Position numbers and translations under genes: made by a program. 64,000 bases of DNA, from contig CAWBCM010000013.1 of assembly GCA_963787285.1 (NCBI GenBank), positions 1 through 64,000 of the forward strand, given 5' to 3'. Origin of the DNA: JAHEJN01 sp963787285 (GTDB taxonomy: Bacteria > Actinomycetota > Acidimicrobiia > Acidimicrobiales > JAHEJN01). Under the pieces are notes generated by a model. The model made no database searches. It worked only from the letters and a program-made list of their open reading frames with translations, and was not told the DNA's origin. Positions 44,485 to 56,051 of the stretch are shown piece after piece. Within the stretch, counting starts at the first letter, position 1. Each line of letters opens with the position of its first letter.

Positions 44485-44850
44485 GTGTCGGACTTCCTCC
44501 GCAGTTATCTCACCGTTGGCCTGTTCGGCGCGTTGGCCGTCGGCTTGGTCGGCGCCTTCATCGGCCTGTCCAGCCTGGTGCGGCCCACCCGGCCGCAGAG
44601 CCAGAAGTACATCAACTACGAGTCGGGCGTCGATCCCGTCGGCACCGGCTGGGCCCAGGCCAACATCCGCTACTACGTGTTCGCGCTGTTGTTCGTGATG
44701 TTCGACGTCGAGGCCGTGTTCATCTTCCCCTGGGCCACGCGGCTCGAGGCCTATGGTCTGTTCGGTCTGGTCGAGATGTTCATCTTCATCTTCATCCTGT
44801 TGCTCGGCCTTCTGTACGCATGGCGCAAGGGAGTTCTTCGGTGGATCTGA
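44485..44850 (+). CDS. nuoA: Complex I-like subunit A (complex I #2)
   Basis: A 121-residue NuoA with three helices. Landmarks are KYINYESGVDPVG, where NuoA1 has YECG, so the loop Cys is replaced by Ser, and the membrane acid motif FVMFDVEAVFIFPWA. It lacks the long tail of NuoA1. It opens an 11-gene operon without nuoE, nuoF and nuoG. Confidence 0.9.
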   Translation: MSDFLRSYLTVGLFGALAVGLVGAFIGLSSLVRPTRPQSQKYINYESGVDPVGTGWAQANIRYYVFALLFVMFDVEAVFIFPWATRLEAYGLFGLVEMFIFIFILLLGLLYAWRKGVLRWI

Positions 44851-44881
44851 TGTCAACCAGCCAACTCGAGGTCACCGACTG

Positions 44882-45382
44882 ATGGGTCTCGTCGAGAGCG
44901 GCAAGGCCCCGGCCTCGCTCAAGAAGCTGCTCAACATCAGCCGCAAGTACTCGCTCTGGGTCTACCAATGGGGCCTGGCGTGCTGTGCCATCGAGATGGG
45001 AGCGGCCTTCGCTTCGCCCCGATACGACGTCATGCGCCTCGGGGTGATTCCCTTCCCGGCGTCGCCCCGCCAGGCCGACCTCGTGGTGATCTCGGGCACG
45101 GTGACCGACAAGATGGCCCCCGCCATCCTTCGCCTCTACGAGCAGATGCCCGACCCGAAGTACGTCATCTCGATGGGCTCGTGCGCCAACTGCGGCGGGC
45201 CCTACTGGGACAGCTACTCCGTCACCAAAGGCGTCGATCAGATCATTCCCGTCGACGTGTACGTCCCCGGCTGCCCGCCACGACCCGAAGCGCTGCTCGA
45301 GGGCATCGTGTTGTTGCAGCAGAAGATACTGAACGAGGATCCCGCCGAGCGATGGAAGGGTGATCCGATTGTCGTCGGCTGA
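44882..45382 (+). CDS. nuoB: Complex I-like subunit B (complex I #2)
   Basis: A 166-residue subunit binding cluster N2: CCAIEMG, GSCANCGG and PGCPPRPE carry the Cys ligands. An extra Cys is present in SCANCGG compared with NuoB1 (VCASSGG). The ATG at 44882 starts just before the conserved domain. A 31-bp gap follows nuoA2. Confidence 0.93.
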   Translation: MGLVESGKAPASLKKLLNISRKYSLWVYQWGLACCAIEMGAAFASPRYDVMRLGVIPFPASPRQADLVVISGTVTDKMAPAILRLYEQMPDPKYVISMGSCANCGGPYWDSYSVTKGVDQIIPVDVYVPGCPPRPEALLEGIVLLQQKILNEDPAERWKGDPIVVG

Positions 45383-46043
45383 CACCACGGTCGAGGAGGC
45401 CGAGGCCCCGGTGGTCGACACGGCGCGCAATGCCGCGGCCGCAGCCTTCGTCGACGCGCTCGGCGATGCGGTGGTCGAGTCGTTCGTGAAACCCGGATGC
45501 GACGTGATCATCCGCGTCCGCACCGATGCGTGGCGCCAGGCCGCCGACGCGGCCCGCAACGGCCTCGGCTTTCGGTTCTTCGACTTCCTGTCGGCCATCG
45601 ACTGGATGCCGTCGCCGTTCGGCCGCGACATGGATGCCGAGCAGGACGCCGGCCCCGGCGACGCGTCGGCTGCCGCCGAACCCATCGTGCAGGGCTACGG
45701 CGGCGGCGAGACCCGTTTCCAGGTCCTGGCTCGTGTGTACTCGCTGTACGAGCACGTCGGCGTCACCCTCAAGGCCGACGTGCCCGACGACGACCCCCGC
45801 ATCGAGAGCTGGATCTCCGTGTACGGCGGCGTGAACTGGCACGAACGGGAGGCCCACGAGATGTTCGGCATCGAGTTCGACGGGCATCCGGGACTGCGTC
45901 ACCTGTATCTGCCGGGCGACTTCGAGGGACACCCCTTGCGCAAGGACTTCCCCCTCGTCGCCCGCCGGGTGAAGCCGTGGCCCGGCATCGTCGACGTCGA
46001 GGGCATGCCCGGAGCCGACGACGACGAAGGTGACGACTCATGA
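45360..46043 (+). CDS. nuoC: Complex I-like subunit C (complex I #2)
   Basis: A 227-residue NuoC with the C-terminal signature HEREAHEMFGIEFDGHPGLRHLYLP (landmarks HEMFGIEFDGHP and HPLRKDFPL). An Ala/Gly/Asp-rich insert of about 25 residues follows FLSAIDW. The GTG at 45360 overlaps nuoB2 by 23 bp. A TTG at 45369 has GGAAGGG better placed upstream and is a fair alternative start. It overlaps nuoD2 by 4 bp. Confidence 0.9.
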   Translation: MIRLSSADTTVEEAEAPVVDTARNAAAAAFVDALGDAVVESFVKPGCDVIIRVRTDAWRQAADAARNGLGFRFFDFLSAIDWMPSPFGRDMDAEQDAGPGDASAAAEPIVQGYGGGETRFQVLARVYSLYEHVGVTLKADVPDDDPRIESWISVYGGVNWHEREAHEMFGIEFDGHPGLRHLYLPGDFEGHPLRKDFPLVARRVKPWPGIVDVEGMPGADDDEGDDS

Positions 46044-47215
46044 CCGCGCCGACCGAACCCCAGCAGCTCGCCTACATCGCCGCGCAAGCGGCCGATGCCC
46101 GCGTGAACGTCGACGTCGAGACCGGCGACGGGATGATCCTCAACATGGGTCCCCAGCATCCGGCCACTCACGGAACGCTTCGCATCGTCGCCAAGCTCGA
46201 CGGCGAACAGGTCATCTCCGCCGAGCCCATCATGGGCTACATGCACCGGGGCTACGAGAAGCTCACCGAGGTGCGCACGTACCCACAGGTCACCACCCTG
46301 GTGAACCGCATCGACTGGCTCGGGAACTTCGCCAACGAGGTGCCGTTCATCCTCGCGGCCGAGCAGCTCATGGAGGTCGAGGCACCGCCGCGTGCCCAGT
46401 ACATCCGCACGATTCTGTTCGAGATGAGTCGCGTGGCCAACCTGGCCCTGTTCCTGGGCGACATGGCGGTGCAGCTGGGCGCAACGACGCCGGTCTTCTA
46501 CGCCTTCCGCGATCGCGAACACGTGCTCAACCAGATCGAAGCGGTCACCGGCGGTCGTTTCCATCCCAACTTCGACCGCATCGGCGGCATCAAGGACGAC
46601 CTGCCCAAGGGTTGGATCGACGACACCAAAGCCGTCATGGGCAAGATGCGCACCTTCTGCGACGAGATGGAAGATCTCGTCGTCGGCAACGAGATCTTCC
46701 AGACCCGCACCCGCGGCATCGGCATCATTCCCGCCGACACCGGGCTCGAGTACGGGATGTCCGGCGCCAACATCCGGGCCTCGGGGGTCGACTGGGACCT
46801 GCGCAGGGACAACCCCGTCGGGCTGGCCTACGACAAGGTCGACTGGAAGGTCTGGACCCACCCCGACGGTGACAGCTTCGCCCGGTACTGGGTGCGCCTC
46901 CAGGAGACCCGCGAGGCCACCCTCATCGTCGATCAGCTGCTCGACTCCCTCCCCGCGGGTCCGATCATGGCCAAGGTGCCCCGCATCATCAAGGTGCCCG
47001 AGGGCGAGGCCTACGTCGCCACCGAGAACCCGCTCGGCGAGATGGGTTACTACGTGGTCAGCAAGGGCGATCTCGTCCCGTTCCGGGTGAAGATCCGGTC
47101 GGCCTCGTTCTCGAACATCTCGATCACCCCCTGGTTGCTCCAGGGTGTCTATGTTCCCGACATCATCACCATCCTGGCCAGCCTGTACTTCATCCTCGGA
47201 GACATCGACCGATGA
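46040..47215 (+). CDS. nuoD: Complex I-like subunit D (complex I #2)
   Basis: A 391-residue NuoD. GPQHPATHGTLR holds the quinone-site His residues, followed by GYMHRGYEK and NRIDW, and it ends LYFILGDIDR. The Arg in MHRGYEK is at the position of the Arg that NDUFAF7 dimethylates in mammalian 49-kDa subunits (HRGTEK), whereas NuoD1 has Thr. A homologue of that methyltransferase lies at 56052. It overlaps nuoC2 and nuoH2 by 4 bp. Confidence 0.94.
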   Translation: MTAPTEPQQLAYIAAQAADARVNVDVETGDGMILNMGPQHPATHGTLRIVAKLDGEQVISAEPIMGYMHRGYEKLTEVRTYPQVTTLVNRIDWLGNFANEVPFILAAEQLMEVEAPPRAQYIRTILFEMSRVANLALFLGDMAVQLGATTPVFYAFRDREHVLNQIEAVTGGRFHPNFDRIGGIKDDLPKGWIDDTKAVMGKMRTFCDEMEDLVVGNEIFQTRTRGIGIIPADTGLEYGMSGANIRASGVDWDLRRDNPVGLAYDKVDWKVWTHPDGDSFARYWVRLQETREATLIVDQLLDSLPAGPIMAKVPRIIKVPEGEAYVATENPLGEMGYYVVSKGDLVPFRVKIRSASFSNISITPWLLQGVYVPDIITILASLYFILGDIDR

Positions 47216-48247
47216 CCTCCGTTCTCGCGGTCGAGCTGTCGTACTGGCAGGAAACCGGCATCCGCATGGTCATCGGGCTGGCGGCGGTCCTGCTGCCGGC
47301 GGGCACGTTCGTGTACGTGTACCTGTTCAAGATGATGTCGTTCATGCAGAGTCGTCTCGGACCGATGGAGGCCGGGCCCTACGGCTCGATGCAGCTGCTG
47401 GCCGAGGTCGGGAAGTTCTTCCAGAAGGAAGACATCATCCCCGAGCGGGCCGACCGTCCGGTGTTCAAGATGGCGCCCTTCGTGGTGCTCATCTCCACGT
47501 TCTTGTTGGTGTTGGTGCTGCCGGCGGGGCCCGACGCGTACTTCGTCGATCTCGACGTCGGCATCTTCTTCGCCCTCGCCGTGTCGCTCGATCTCGGTGA
47601 TCGGCATCCTCATGGCCGGCTGGTCGTCGGCCAACAAGTACTCGCTGCTCGGGTCCTTGCGTGCCACCGGTCAGCTCATCGCCTACGAGCTGCCGCTGGT
47701 GCTGGCGGTGGTCGGCGTGGTCATCCAGGCCGGCACGCTCAACATGCAGAGGATCGTGCTCGCCCAGGCCGACGGCGAGATCTTCGGATGGGGTGCCATC
47801 GGCAACCCGTACATCCTCACCCAGTTCGTCGGCTTCGTCCTGTTCCTCGTCGCCGTGCAGGCCGAGCTCACCCAACCGCCCTTCGACATGCCCGTCGCCG
47901 AGTCCGAGCTCGTCACCGGCTACCTGACCGAGTACTCGGGCATGCGGTTCCTCATGTTCTTCATCGGCGAGTTCGCCACCGCCGGCGTGTTCTCCGGCAT
48001 CGCCGCCGTGCTGTTCCTCGGCGGTTGGTGGGTGCCGGGCCTCGACTCGTCGAGCAACTGGTTCAACGTCATCGGCCCCGCCGTGCTGTTCGGCAAGATG
48101 ATGCTGGTCTCGTTCCTGATCTTCTGGTTCCGGTTCACCTACCCTCGGTTCCGGGAGGACCAGCTCCAGAAGCTGGCCTGGAAGGTTCTGATCCCCATCG
48201 CCCTCGGCAACATCGTCGTGACTGCTGTCCTGAAGGTGGCCCTCTGA
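47212..48247 (+). CDS. nuoH: Complex I-like subunit H (complex I #2; one frameshift)
   Basis: A NuoH of about 345 residues once joined. The first part has MSFMQSRLGPMEAGPYG and AEVGKFFQKEDIIPERADRPVFKMAP. The second has GILMAGWSSANKYSLLGSLRATGQLIAYELP and the acidic loop ESELVTGYLTEYSGMRF. The frame changes at 47586-47590, where TCGCTCGATC should read TCGTCGATC (one extra C) to give AVSSISVIGIL. Its stop overlaps the nuoI2 ATG by one base. Confidence 0.88.
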
Positions 48248-48750
48248 TGCCCAAGCTCCCCGGCATGGTCACCGGTCTCGGCGTCACCATGAAGACGATG
48301 CTGCGCACCGCCCAAGACGGTGCCGCGACGGTGCAGTACCCGCACGAGAAGGAGGAGCCGGCCCCTCGGGCCCGTGGCGTCATCGCGCTGCACGAGGAGA
48401 ACTGCACGGCGTGCATGCTCTGCGCCCGTGAGTGCCCCGACTGGTGCATCTACATCGAGGGCCACAAGTACCTCGCCCCGCCCCGCCGCGAGGGCGGCAA
48501 GCCCCGCCAACGCAACGCCCTCGACCGCTTCGACATCGACTTCTCGCTCTGCATGTACTGCGGCATCTGCGTCGAGGTCTGCCCGTTCGAGGCCCTGTTC
48601 TGGAGCCCCGAGTACGAGTTCTCCGAGCCCCGCATCGCCGACCTGCTCCACGACAAGGAGCGCCTCGGCGAGTGGATGGAGACCGTCCCCGACTTCGAGG
48701 CGTACGAGGCCGGCGCCGAGGTCAAGAAGAAGTCGGTGCCGGCGACATGA
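48247..48750 (+). CDS. nuoI: Complex I-like subunit I (complex I #2)
   Basis: A 167-residue protein with two [4Fe-4S] motifs, CTACMLCARECPDWC and CMYCGICVEVCPFEA. A basic insert RREGGKPRQRNALDRF sits between them. With no NuoG in this operon, these clusters could accept electrons directly from a ferredoxin-like donor. It overlaps nuoJ2 by 4 bp. Confidence 0.93.
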   Translation: MPKLPGMVTGLGVTMKTMLRTAQDGAATVQYPHEKEEPAPRARGVIALHEENCTACMLCARECPDWCIYIEGHKYLAPPRREGGKPRQRNALDRFDIDFSLCMYCGICVEVCPFEALFWSPEYEFSEPRIADLLHDKERLGEWMETVPDFEAYEAGAEVKKKSVPAT

Positions 48751-49276
48751 CGCGTAGCGGCGTACTGGCCGAGGTCGACTGGAACATCGCGCAGAACGTC
48801 TTCTTCGGCATCTGTTCGCGACCATCCTGGTGATCGCCGCGATCAAGGTGGTCACCACCAAGAACGTCGTGCACGCCGCCCTGTATCTCGTGGTGGTGCT
48901 GGCCGGGGTCGCCGCCCAGTTCATCCTGCTCGGCGCCGAGTTCGTCGCCATCACCCAGGTCCTCGTCTACATCGGCGCCGTCGTCGTGCTGTTCCTGTTC
49001 GGCATCATGCTCACCCGGGCCAAGCTCGGTGTCGACGACGAGCTCGACCAGGACAATCGGGTGCCGGCGCTGCTCACCGGCGTGCTCCTCGCCGGCGTGC
49101 TCGTCGTGACGCTCCTGCGGACCTTCGAGGACATCGAGCTCCCGGCCGAGACGCGCAGCACCACCGCCCAGGTGTCCGACACCATCTTCAGCCAGTACAT
49201 CGTGCCGTTCGAGGCGGTGTCGGTCCTCCTTCTCGCCGCACTCATCGGGGCCATCGTCGTGGCCAGGAAGGACTAG
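48747..49276 (+). CDS. nuoJ: Complex I-like subunit J (complex I #2; one frameshift)
   Basis: About 176 residues once joined. The N-terminal piece reads MTRSGVLAEVDWNIAQNVFFGI, and the rest reads LFATILVIAAIKVVTTKNVVHAA, with the conserved third helix VLVYIGAVVVLFLFGIML. The frame changes near 48812, where GGCATCTG should probably read GGCATCCTG (one C lost). The stop lies 8 bp before nuoK2. Confidence 0.85.
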
Positions 49277-49284
49277 GGGCCGCC

Positions 49285-49585
49285 ATGTTGCTCAACCAGT
49301 TCCTCCTCCTCGCCGCCGATCCTGTTCTGCATCGGCGTGTACGGCGTGCTCGCCCGCCGCAACGCCGTGCTCGTGCTCATGTCGATCGAGCTCATCCTCA
49401 ACTCGGTCAACATCAACCTCGTCGCCTTCGGTGCCTTCAACGACACCGTGGCCGGTGAGGTGTTCGCGCTGTTCGTGATCGCCGTCGCCGCCGCCGAGGT
49501 CGGCGTCGGCCTGGCCATCGTCCTGCTCATCTATCGCAACCGCCGCAGCATCGACCTCAACCAGGCCGATCTCATGAAGGGCTGA
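49285..49585 (+). CDS. nuoK: Complex I-like subunit K (complex I #2; one frameshift)
   Basis: About 99 residues once joined. The protein should start MLLNQFLLLAAILFCIGVYG; the frame changes near 49318, where one extra G precedes ATCCTGTTC. The membrane Glu residues are in MSIELILNSVN and VAAAEVGVGLAI as required for NuoK. Confidence 0.85.
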
Positions 49586-49590
49586 GGCAG

Positions 49591-51824
<2,234 letters not shown>

Positions 51825-51846
51825 GACGAGGATCCGAGAAACCATC

Positions 51847-53465
51847 ATGGAACTGCTCGACGACTGGGTACTGACCGCTCGCCACGTTCCTGCCGCTGGT
51901 GGGTGCGGCGATCGTCATGGCGATCCCCGAGCAGAGGAGACAGCTGCATCAAGCTGGTTGCGTTGGGCACCGCCCTCGTCGTGGCCGCGCTGGGCGTGTA
52001 CCTGCTCGTGCGAGTTCGACTACGACGACGGCCGGCGAGCTGCAGTTCGTGGTCGACAAGTCGTGGATCGACGTGATCAACAGCCGCTACATCGTCGGCA
52101 TCGACGGCATCTCGCTTGCCGCTCGTCCTGCTCACGATGCTGGTGACGCCGGCCTCTGCATCATCTACTCGTTCGGACCACTTCCCCGAGCCCCACAACC
52201 CCAAGGCGTTCCTGGCGCTCATCCTGATCCTCGAGACCGGCATGATCGGCACCTTCGTCGCCCAGGACCTCATCCTCTTCTTCGTGTTCTTCGAGGTCGT
52301 GCTGCTGCCGATGTTCTTCATGATCGGCGTGTGGGGTGGCGAGGACCGCAAGTACGCCTCGCTCAAGTTCTTCCTCTACACGATGTTCGGTTCGGCGCTG
52401 ATGCTGGTGAGCTTCCTGGCGTTGTTCTTCCTCGCCGACGGCACACTCGCCGGCGTCGAGGCGAACACCTTCGACATGCGGGCCCTGCCGACCGCCGCCG
52501 GCGCGATCGCGTCGACCAGCCAGCTGTGGATCTTCGGTGGCATGTTCATCGGCTTCGGCGTCAAGGTGCCGATGTTCCCGTTCCACACCTGGCTGCCCGA
52601 CGCCCACACCCAGGCACCCACGGAGGGCTCGGTCATCCTGGCCGCCGTGCTCCTGAAGCTCGGCACCTACGGGTTCGTCCGCATCGCCATCCCGATCCTC
52701 CCCGAGGCCGCCGTCGAGTGGGCGCCCTTCATCGGGCTGCTGGCGGTCATCGGCATCATCTACGGTGCACTGGGCTGTCTGGCCCAGACCGACATGAAAC
52801 GCCTGATCGCCTTCTCGTCGGTGGCCCACATGGGCTTCGTCATGCTCGGCATCGCGACCCTCACCGATTTCGGCATCAACGCCGCGGTCTTCGGCATGGT
52901 CGCGCACGGCCTCATCACCGGCATGTTGTTCTTCATCGCCGGCTCGGTGAAGGAGCGTTTCCACACCCTCGACATGTCCCGTCTCGGCGGTCTGCTCCTG
53001 CAGGCACCGCGAATGGGCTGGATCCTCGCCTTCTGTGCCATGGCGTCGCTCGGGCTGCCGGGCCTGGCCGGATTCTGGGGTGAGTTCCCGGCCATTCTGG
53101 CTTCGTACAATCCTGCAGGGCCGCTGAACGAGGCCGTGTTCCGGACCTACATGGTGGTGGCCGCACTCGGCACGGTGCTGGCCGCGGGCTATCTGCTGTG
53201 GATGCTCCAGAAGGCCGCCTTCGGAACCGTGAAGGAAGAATTCGTCGACGACCCGCACATCCACGACGCCACGCTCATCGAGTACCTCGCGTGGGCGCCG
53301 CTGCTCGCCCTCATCCTCGTGCTCGGCGTCTACCCCAACCTCTTGTTCGACCTCACCGACCCCGCCGTGGTGAACAGTCTCAGCACCTGCCTCACCGAGG
53401 TGGGCGAAGCCGCCGAGGCGTGTTTCGACGCCGGGGCCGGTATCTCCCAGGCTGCGGGCAACTGA
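51847..53465 (+). CDS. nuoM: Complex I-like subunit M (complex I #2; 5' part frameshifted)
   Basis: From 52180 to 53465 the frame is intact and clearly NuoM: FFVFFEVVLLPMFFMIGVWGG, VKVPMFPFHTWLPDAHTQAP, GSVILAAVLLKLGTYGF and MKRLIAFSSVAHMGF. The first ~330 bases encode the expected start (MELLDDWVLT, LATFLPLVGAAIVMAIP, KLVALGTALVVAALGVYLLV, KSWIDVINSRYIVGIDGISL) only if single bases are removed near 51877, 51930, 52014, 52030, 52116, 52152 and 52178. Rebuilt length is about 535 residues. Confidence 0.88.
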
Positions 53466-53468
53466 CCG

Positions 53469-54998
53469 ATGTCGCTCGTTGCCGTGCTCGCCCAGCTGCC
53501 CCAGGCCGACTTCGTGCGGCCGGCCATCGACTGGCACGCGGTCGCGCCCGAGCTCACCTTGCTGGCGGCCGGAGCGCTGCTCACCCTGGTCGACATCATC
53601 GGTCTCGACCGCACCCGCCGCTACAGCGCGTCACTCACCGGCTTCGCCTTTCTCGCGCCGCTCATCCCGATCGCCACGCTCGCCATCGACGGCATCGGCG
53701 GCGAGCCCCGCAGCCTGTTCGGTGGCGCGTACGTGGTCGACGCCTACTCGCTGGTACTCAAGGCGATGTTCCTCGTCATCGGATACGTCGTCGTGTTGCT
53801 CAGCACGCAGTACATCGAGGAGGGCGACTACTGGGAGAGCGAGTACTACCAGATGCTCAGTGCCTCACTGCTGGGCATGGTGGTGATGGCCAGCGCCCGT
53901 GATCTCATCACGATCTTCGTGGCCCTCGAGCTGCTCTCGATCCCCGCCTACCTGCTCGCCACATGGCGCAAGCGCGACGTGCGGTCGAACGAGGCCGGGA
54001 TCAAGTACTACCTCATGGGCGTGTTCGCCTCGGCGGTGATGCTGTACGGCATGTCGCTGGTCTTCGGCGTGGTGGGCTCGACGAAGCTGGTCGACATCGG
54101 CAGCGCGCTCGGCGGGGCCATCGGCGACGAACCGGCCGTGACGCTGGGTCTCGTGTTCGTGATCGTCGGCTTCGCATTCAAGGTGTCGGCGTTCCCCTTC
54201 CACATGTGGGCGCCCGACACCTACGAGGGCGCCCCCACGCCGGTCACCGCCTTCCTGGCCGTGGCGTCGAAAGCGGCGGGCTTCGTCGCCCTGATGAATC
54301 TCATCGTGGTCGGGTTCCTCGATCGCGAGGAGGTGTACCAGCCGGTGATCTTCCTGCTCGCCTCGGCCTCGATGTTCGCCGGCAACTTCATGGCTCTTCG
54401 CCAGACCAACGTCATCCGACTCATGGCCTATTCGGGTGTGGCCCAGGCCGGCTTCATGCTGGCACCGCTCGTCGTCGTGGGCGAGGCCGGTCTGGCCGAC
54501 GACGCCGTCGGCTCCATCGTCACCTACATGGTCATCTATGCCGCGATGAACCTGGGGGCCTTCGGCGTGATCCTCACCGTCGCCCGCAAGACCCGATCCG
54601 GCGAGCTCACCAGTTTCGGGGGGCTGTTCGACTATGCCCCGGCGCTGGCCGTGCTCATGACGGTCTTCCTCGCGTCGCTGGCCGGCATCCCGCCGCTCGG
54701 AGGGTGGTACGCCAAGTTCGGCATCTTCCGGTCTCTGATCGAGGCCGACACCGGCTGGGGCTACGGCCTGGCGGTCATCGCTGCGGTGAATACGGTGGTC
54801 GCGGCCGCCTACTACTTCAAGCTGGCGTCACGCATGTGGTTCGACGAGGTGCCCGACGGCGACACCACCAAGATCCCGCTGCCGGCGCCGCTGCTGGCCG
54901 CACTGGCCCTCTGTTTGATCGGCACGCTGATCTGGGGAGTGGTTCCCGAGACGGTCACACACTTCACCGAGGTCTCGCTGCTGGCGGCCGGCAGCTGA
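53469..54998 (+). CDS. nuoN: Complex I-like subunit N (complex I #2)
   Basis: A 509-residue antiporter-like subunit without frameshifts. IFVALELLSIPAYLLATW carries the pump Glu, KVSAFPFHMWAPDTYEGAPTP the central Lys, and IRLMAYSGVAQAGFM the second broken helix (landmark LMAYSGVAQAG). It ends the 11-gene operon one base before the stop of the convergent threonine aldolase gene. Confidence 0.94.
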   Translation: MSLVAVLAQLPQADFVRPAIDWHAVAPELTLLAAGALLTLVDIIGLDRTRRYSASLTGFAFLAPLIPIATLAIDGIGGEPRSLFGGAYVVDAYSLVLKAMFLVIGYVVVLLSTQYIEEGDYWESEYYQMLSASLLGMVVMASARDLITIFVALELLSIPAYLLATWRKRDVRSNEAGIKYYLMGVFASAVMLYGMSLVFGVVGSTKLVDIGSALGGAIGDEPAVTLGLVFVIVGFAFKVSAFPFHMWAPDTYEGAPTPVTAFLAVASKAAGFVALMNLIVVGFLDREEVYQPVIFLLASASMFAGNFMALRQTNVIRLMAYSGVAQAGFMLAPLVVVGEAGLADDAVGSIVTYMVIYAAMNLGAFGVILTVARKTRSGELTSFGGLFDYAPALAVLMTVFLASLAGIPPLGGWYAKFGIFRSLIEADTGWGYGLAVIAAVNTVVAAAYYFKLASRMWFDEVPDGDTTKIPLPAPLLAALALCLIGTLIWGVVPETVTHFTEVSLLAAGS

Positions 54999-54999
54999 T

Positions 55000-55998
55000 T
55001 CAGACCACGTCGGCGATGACGTCGACGGCGGTCTTGATGTCGGCCTCGCTCACGTCGAGGTGGGTGACCAGACGCCCACCGTGGGGGCCGAGCAACGTGT
55101 CGACTCCGGCCGCCCGCAGCCGTTGGGCGACGCCTTCGACGGGAGAGTCGAGCCCGACGAACACCATGTTGGTTCCGGTGTAGTCGGTGGTGACACCCGC
55201 CAGCGCGGCCAGACCCTCGGCCAGCCGCGCCGCGTTGGCGTGGTCTTCGGCGAGCCGATCGATGTGATGGTCGAACGCGTGGAGACATGCGGCCGCCAGG
55301 CTCCCTGCCTGCCGCATGCCGCCGCCCACCATCTTGCGCCACTTGCGGGCCTCGGCGATCAGCGCAGCGCTGCCGACCAGCACCGACCCCACCGGCGCAC
55401 CGAGACCCTTCGACATGCACAGCGACACCGTGTCGAACGGCTCGGTCATCACCGCGATGTCTACGTCGAGGGCGACGGCGGCGTTCCAGATGCGGGCACC
55501 GTCGAGATGCAGGCTCAGCCCGTGGCGGGCGGCGACGGCGGCCGCCTCCTCGTGGAACTCGGGCGTGAGCACCTTGCCGTCGTGGGTGTTCTCGAGGCAC
55601 AGCAGCCGCGACCGGGCGAAGTGCTCGTTTTCGGGCTTCACGACCGACTCGACATGGGCGAGGTCGAGGCGACCGTCGGGGAGGATCCGGACGGGTTGGG
55701 GCTGGATCGAGCCCAGCACTGCCGCGCCGCCACCCTCGTACTTGTAGGTGTGCGCGACCTCGCCGACGATGTACTCGTCGCCCCGTTGGCAGTGGGCGAG
55801 CAGAGCGACGAGGTTGCTCTGCGTCCCCGACGAGGCGAAGAGCGCCGCTTCGAATCCGAGACGTTCGGCCACCCAGCTCTGCAACCGGTTCACCGACGGG
55901 TCGTCGCCGAACACGTCGTCGCCGACATCGGCGGCAGCCATCGCGGCCCGCATGGCCTCGGTGGGGCGGGTCACGGTGTCGGAACGGAGGTCGATCAC
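55000..55998 (-). CDS. ltaE: Low-specificity L-threonine aldolase
   Basis: A 332-residue PLP enzyme that splits L-threonine or L-allo-threonine into glycine and acetaldehyde. Landmarks are IDLRSDTVTRPTEAMRAAM at the N-terminus, GDDVFGDDPSVNRLQ, SSGTQSNLVAL, HLDGARIWNAAVAL and the PLP Lys K197 in LCMSKGLGAPVGS. The GTG at 55998 was chosen because LRSDTVT is near residue 4 in the family. It is divergent from the methyltransferase gene. Confidence 0.93.
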   Translation of the reverse strand: MIDLRSDTVTRPTEAMRAAMAAADVGDDVFGDDPSVNRLQSWVAERLGFEAALFASSGTQSNLVALLAHCQRGDEYIVGEVAHTYKYEGGGAAVLGSIQPQPVRILPDGRLDLAHVESVVKPENEHFARSRLLCLENTHDGKVLTPEFHEEAAAVAARHGLSLHLDGARIWNAAVALDVDIAVMTEPFDTVSLCMSKGLGAPVGSVLVGSAALIAEARKWRKMVGGGMRQAGSLAAACLHAFDHHIDRLAEDHANAARLAEGLAALAGVTTDYTGTNMVFVGLDSPVEGVAQRLRAAGVDTLLGPHGGRLVTHLDVSEADIKTAVDVIADVV

Positions 55999-56037
55999 CC
56001 GGTCACTGTGCCCGTCCGCACCCGCACGCGCAACCGC

Positions 56038-56043
56038 TAGCGT
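56038..56043 (+). promoter_or_regulatory. Leaderless -10 element (TAGCGT) for the MidA-like methyltransferase gene
   Basis: TAGCGT lies 8 nt before the GTG at 56052. No ribosome site is seen. Confidence 0.4.
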
Positions 56044-56051
56044 CGGCCATC

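Noticed and set aside
44852..44884. A 10-codon plus-strand frame between nuoA2 and nuoB2
   Set aside because: It is too short to support, and there is no conserved peptide known at this place.
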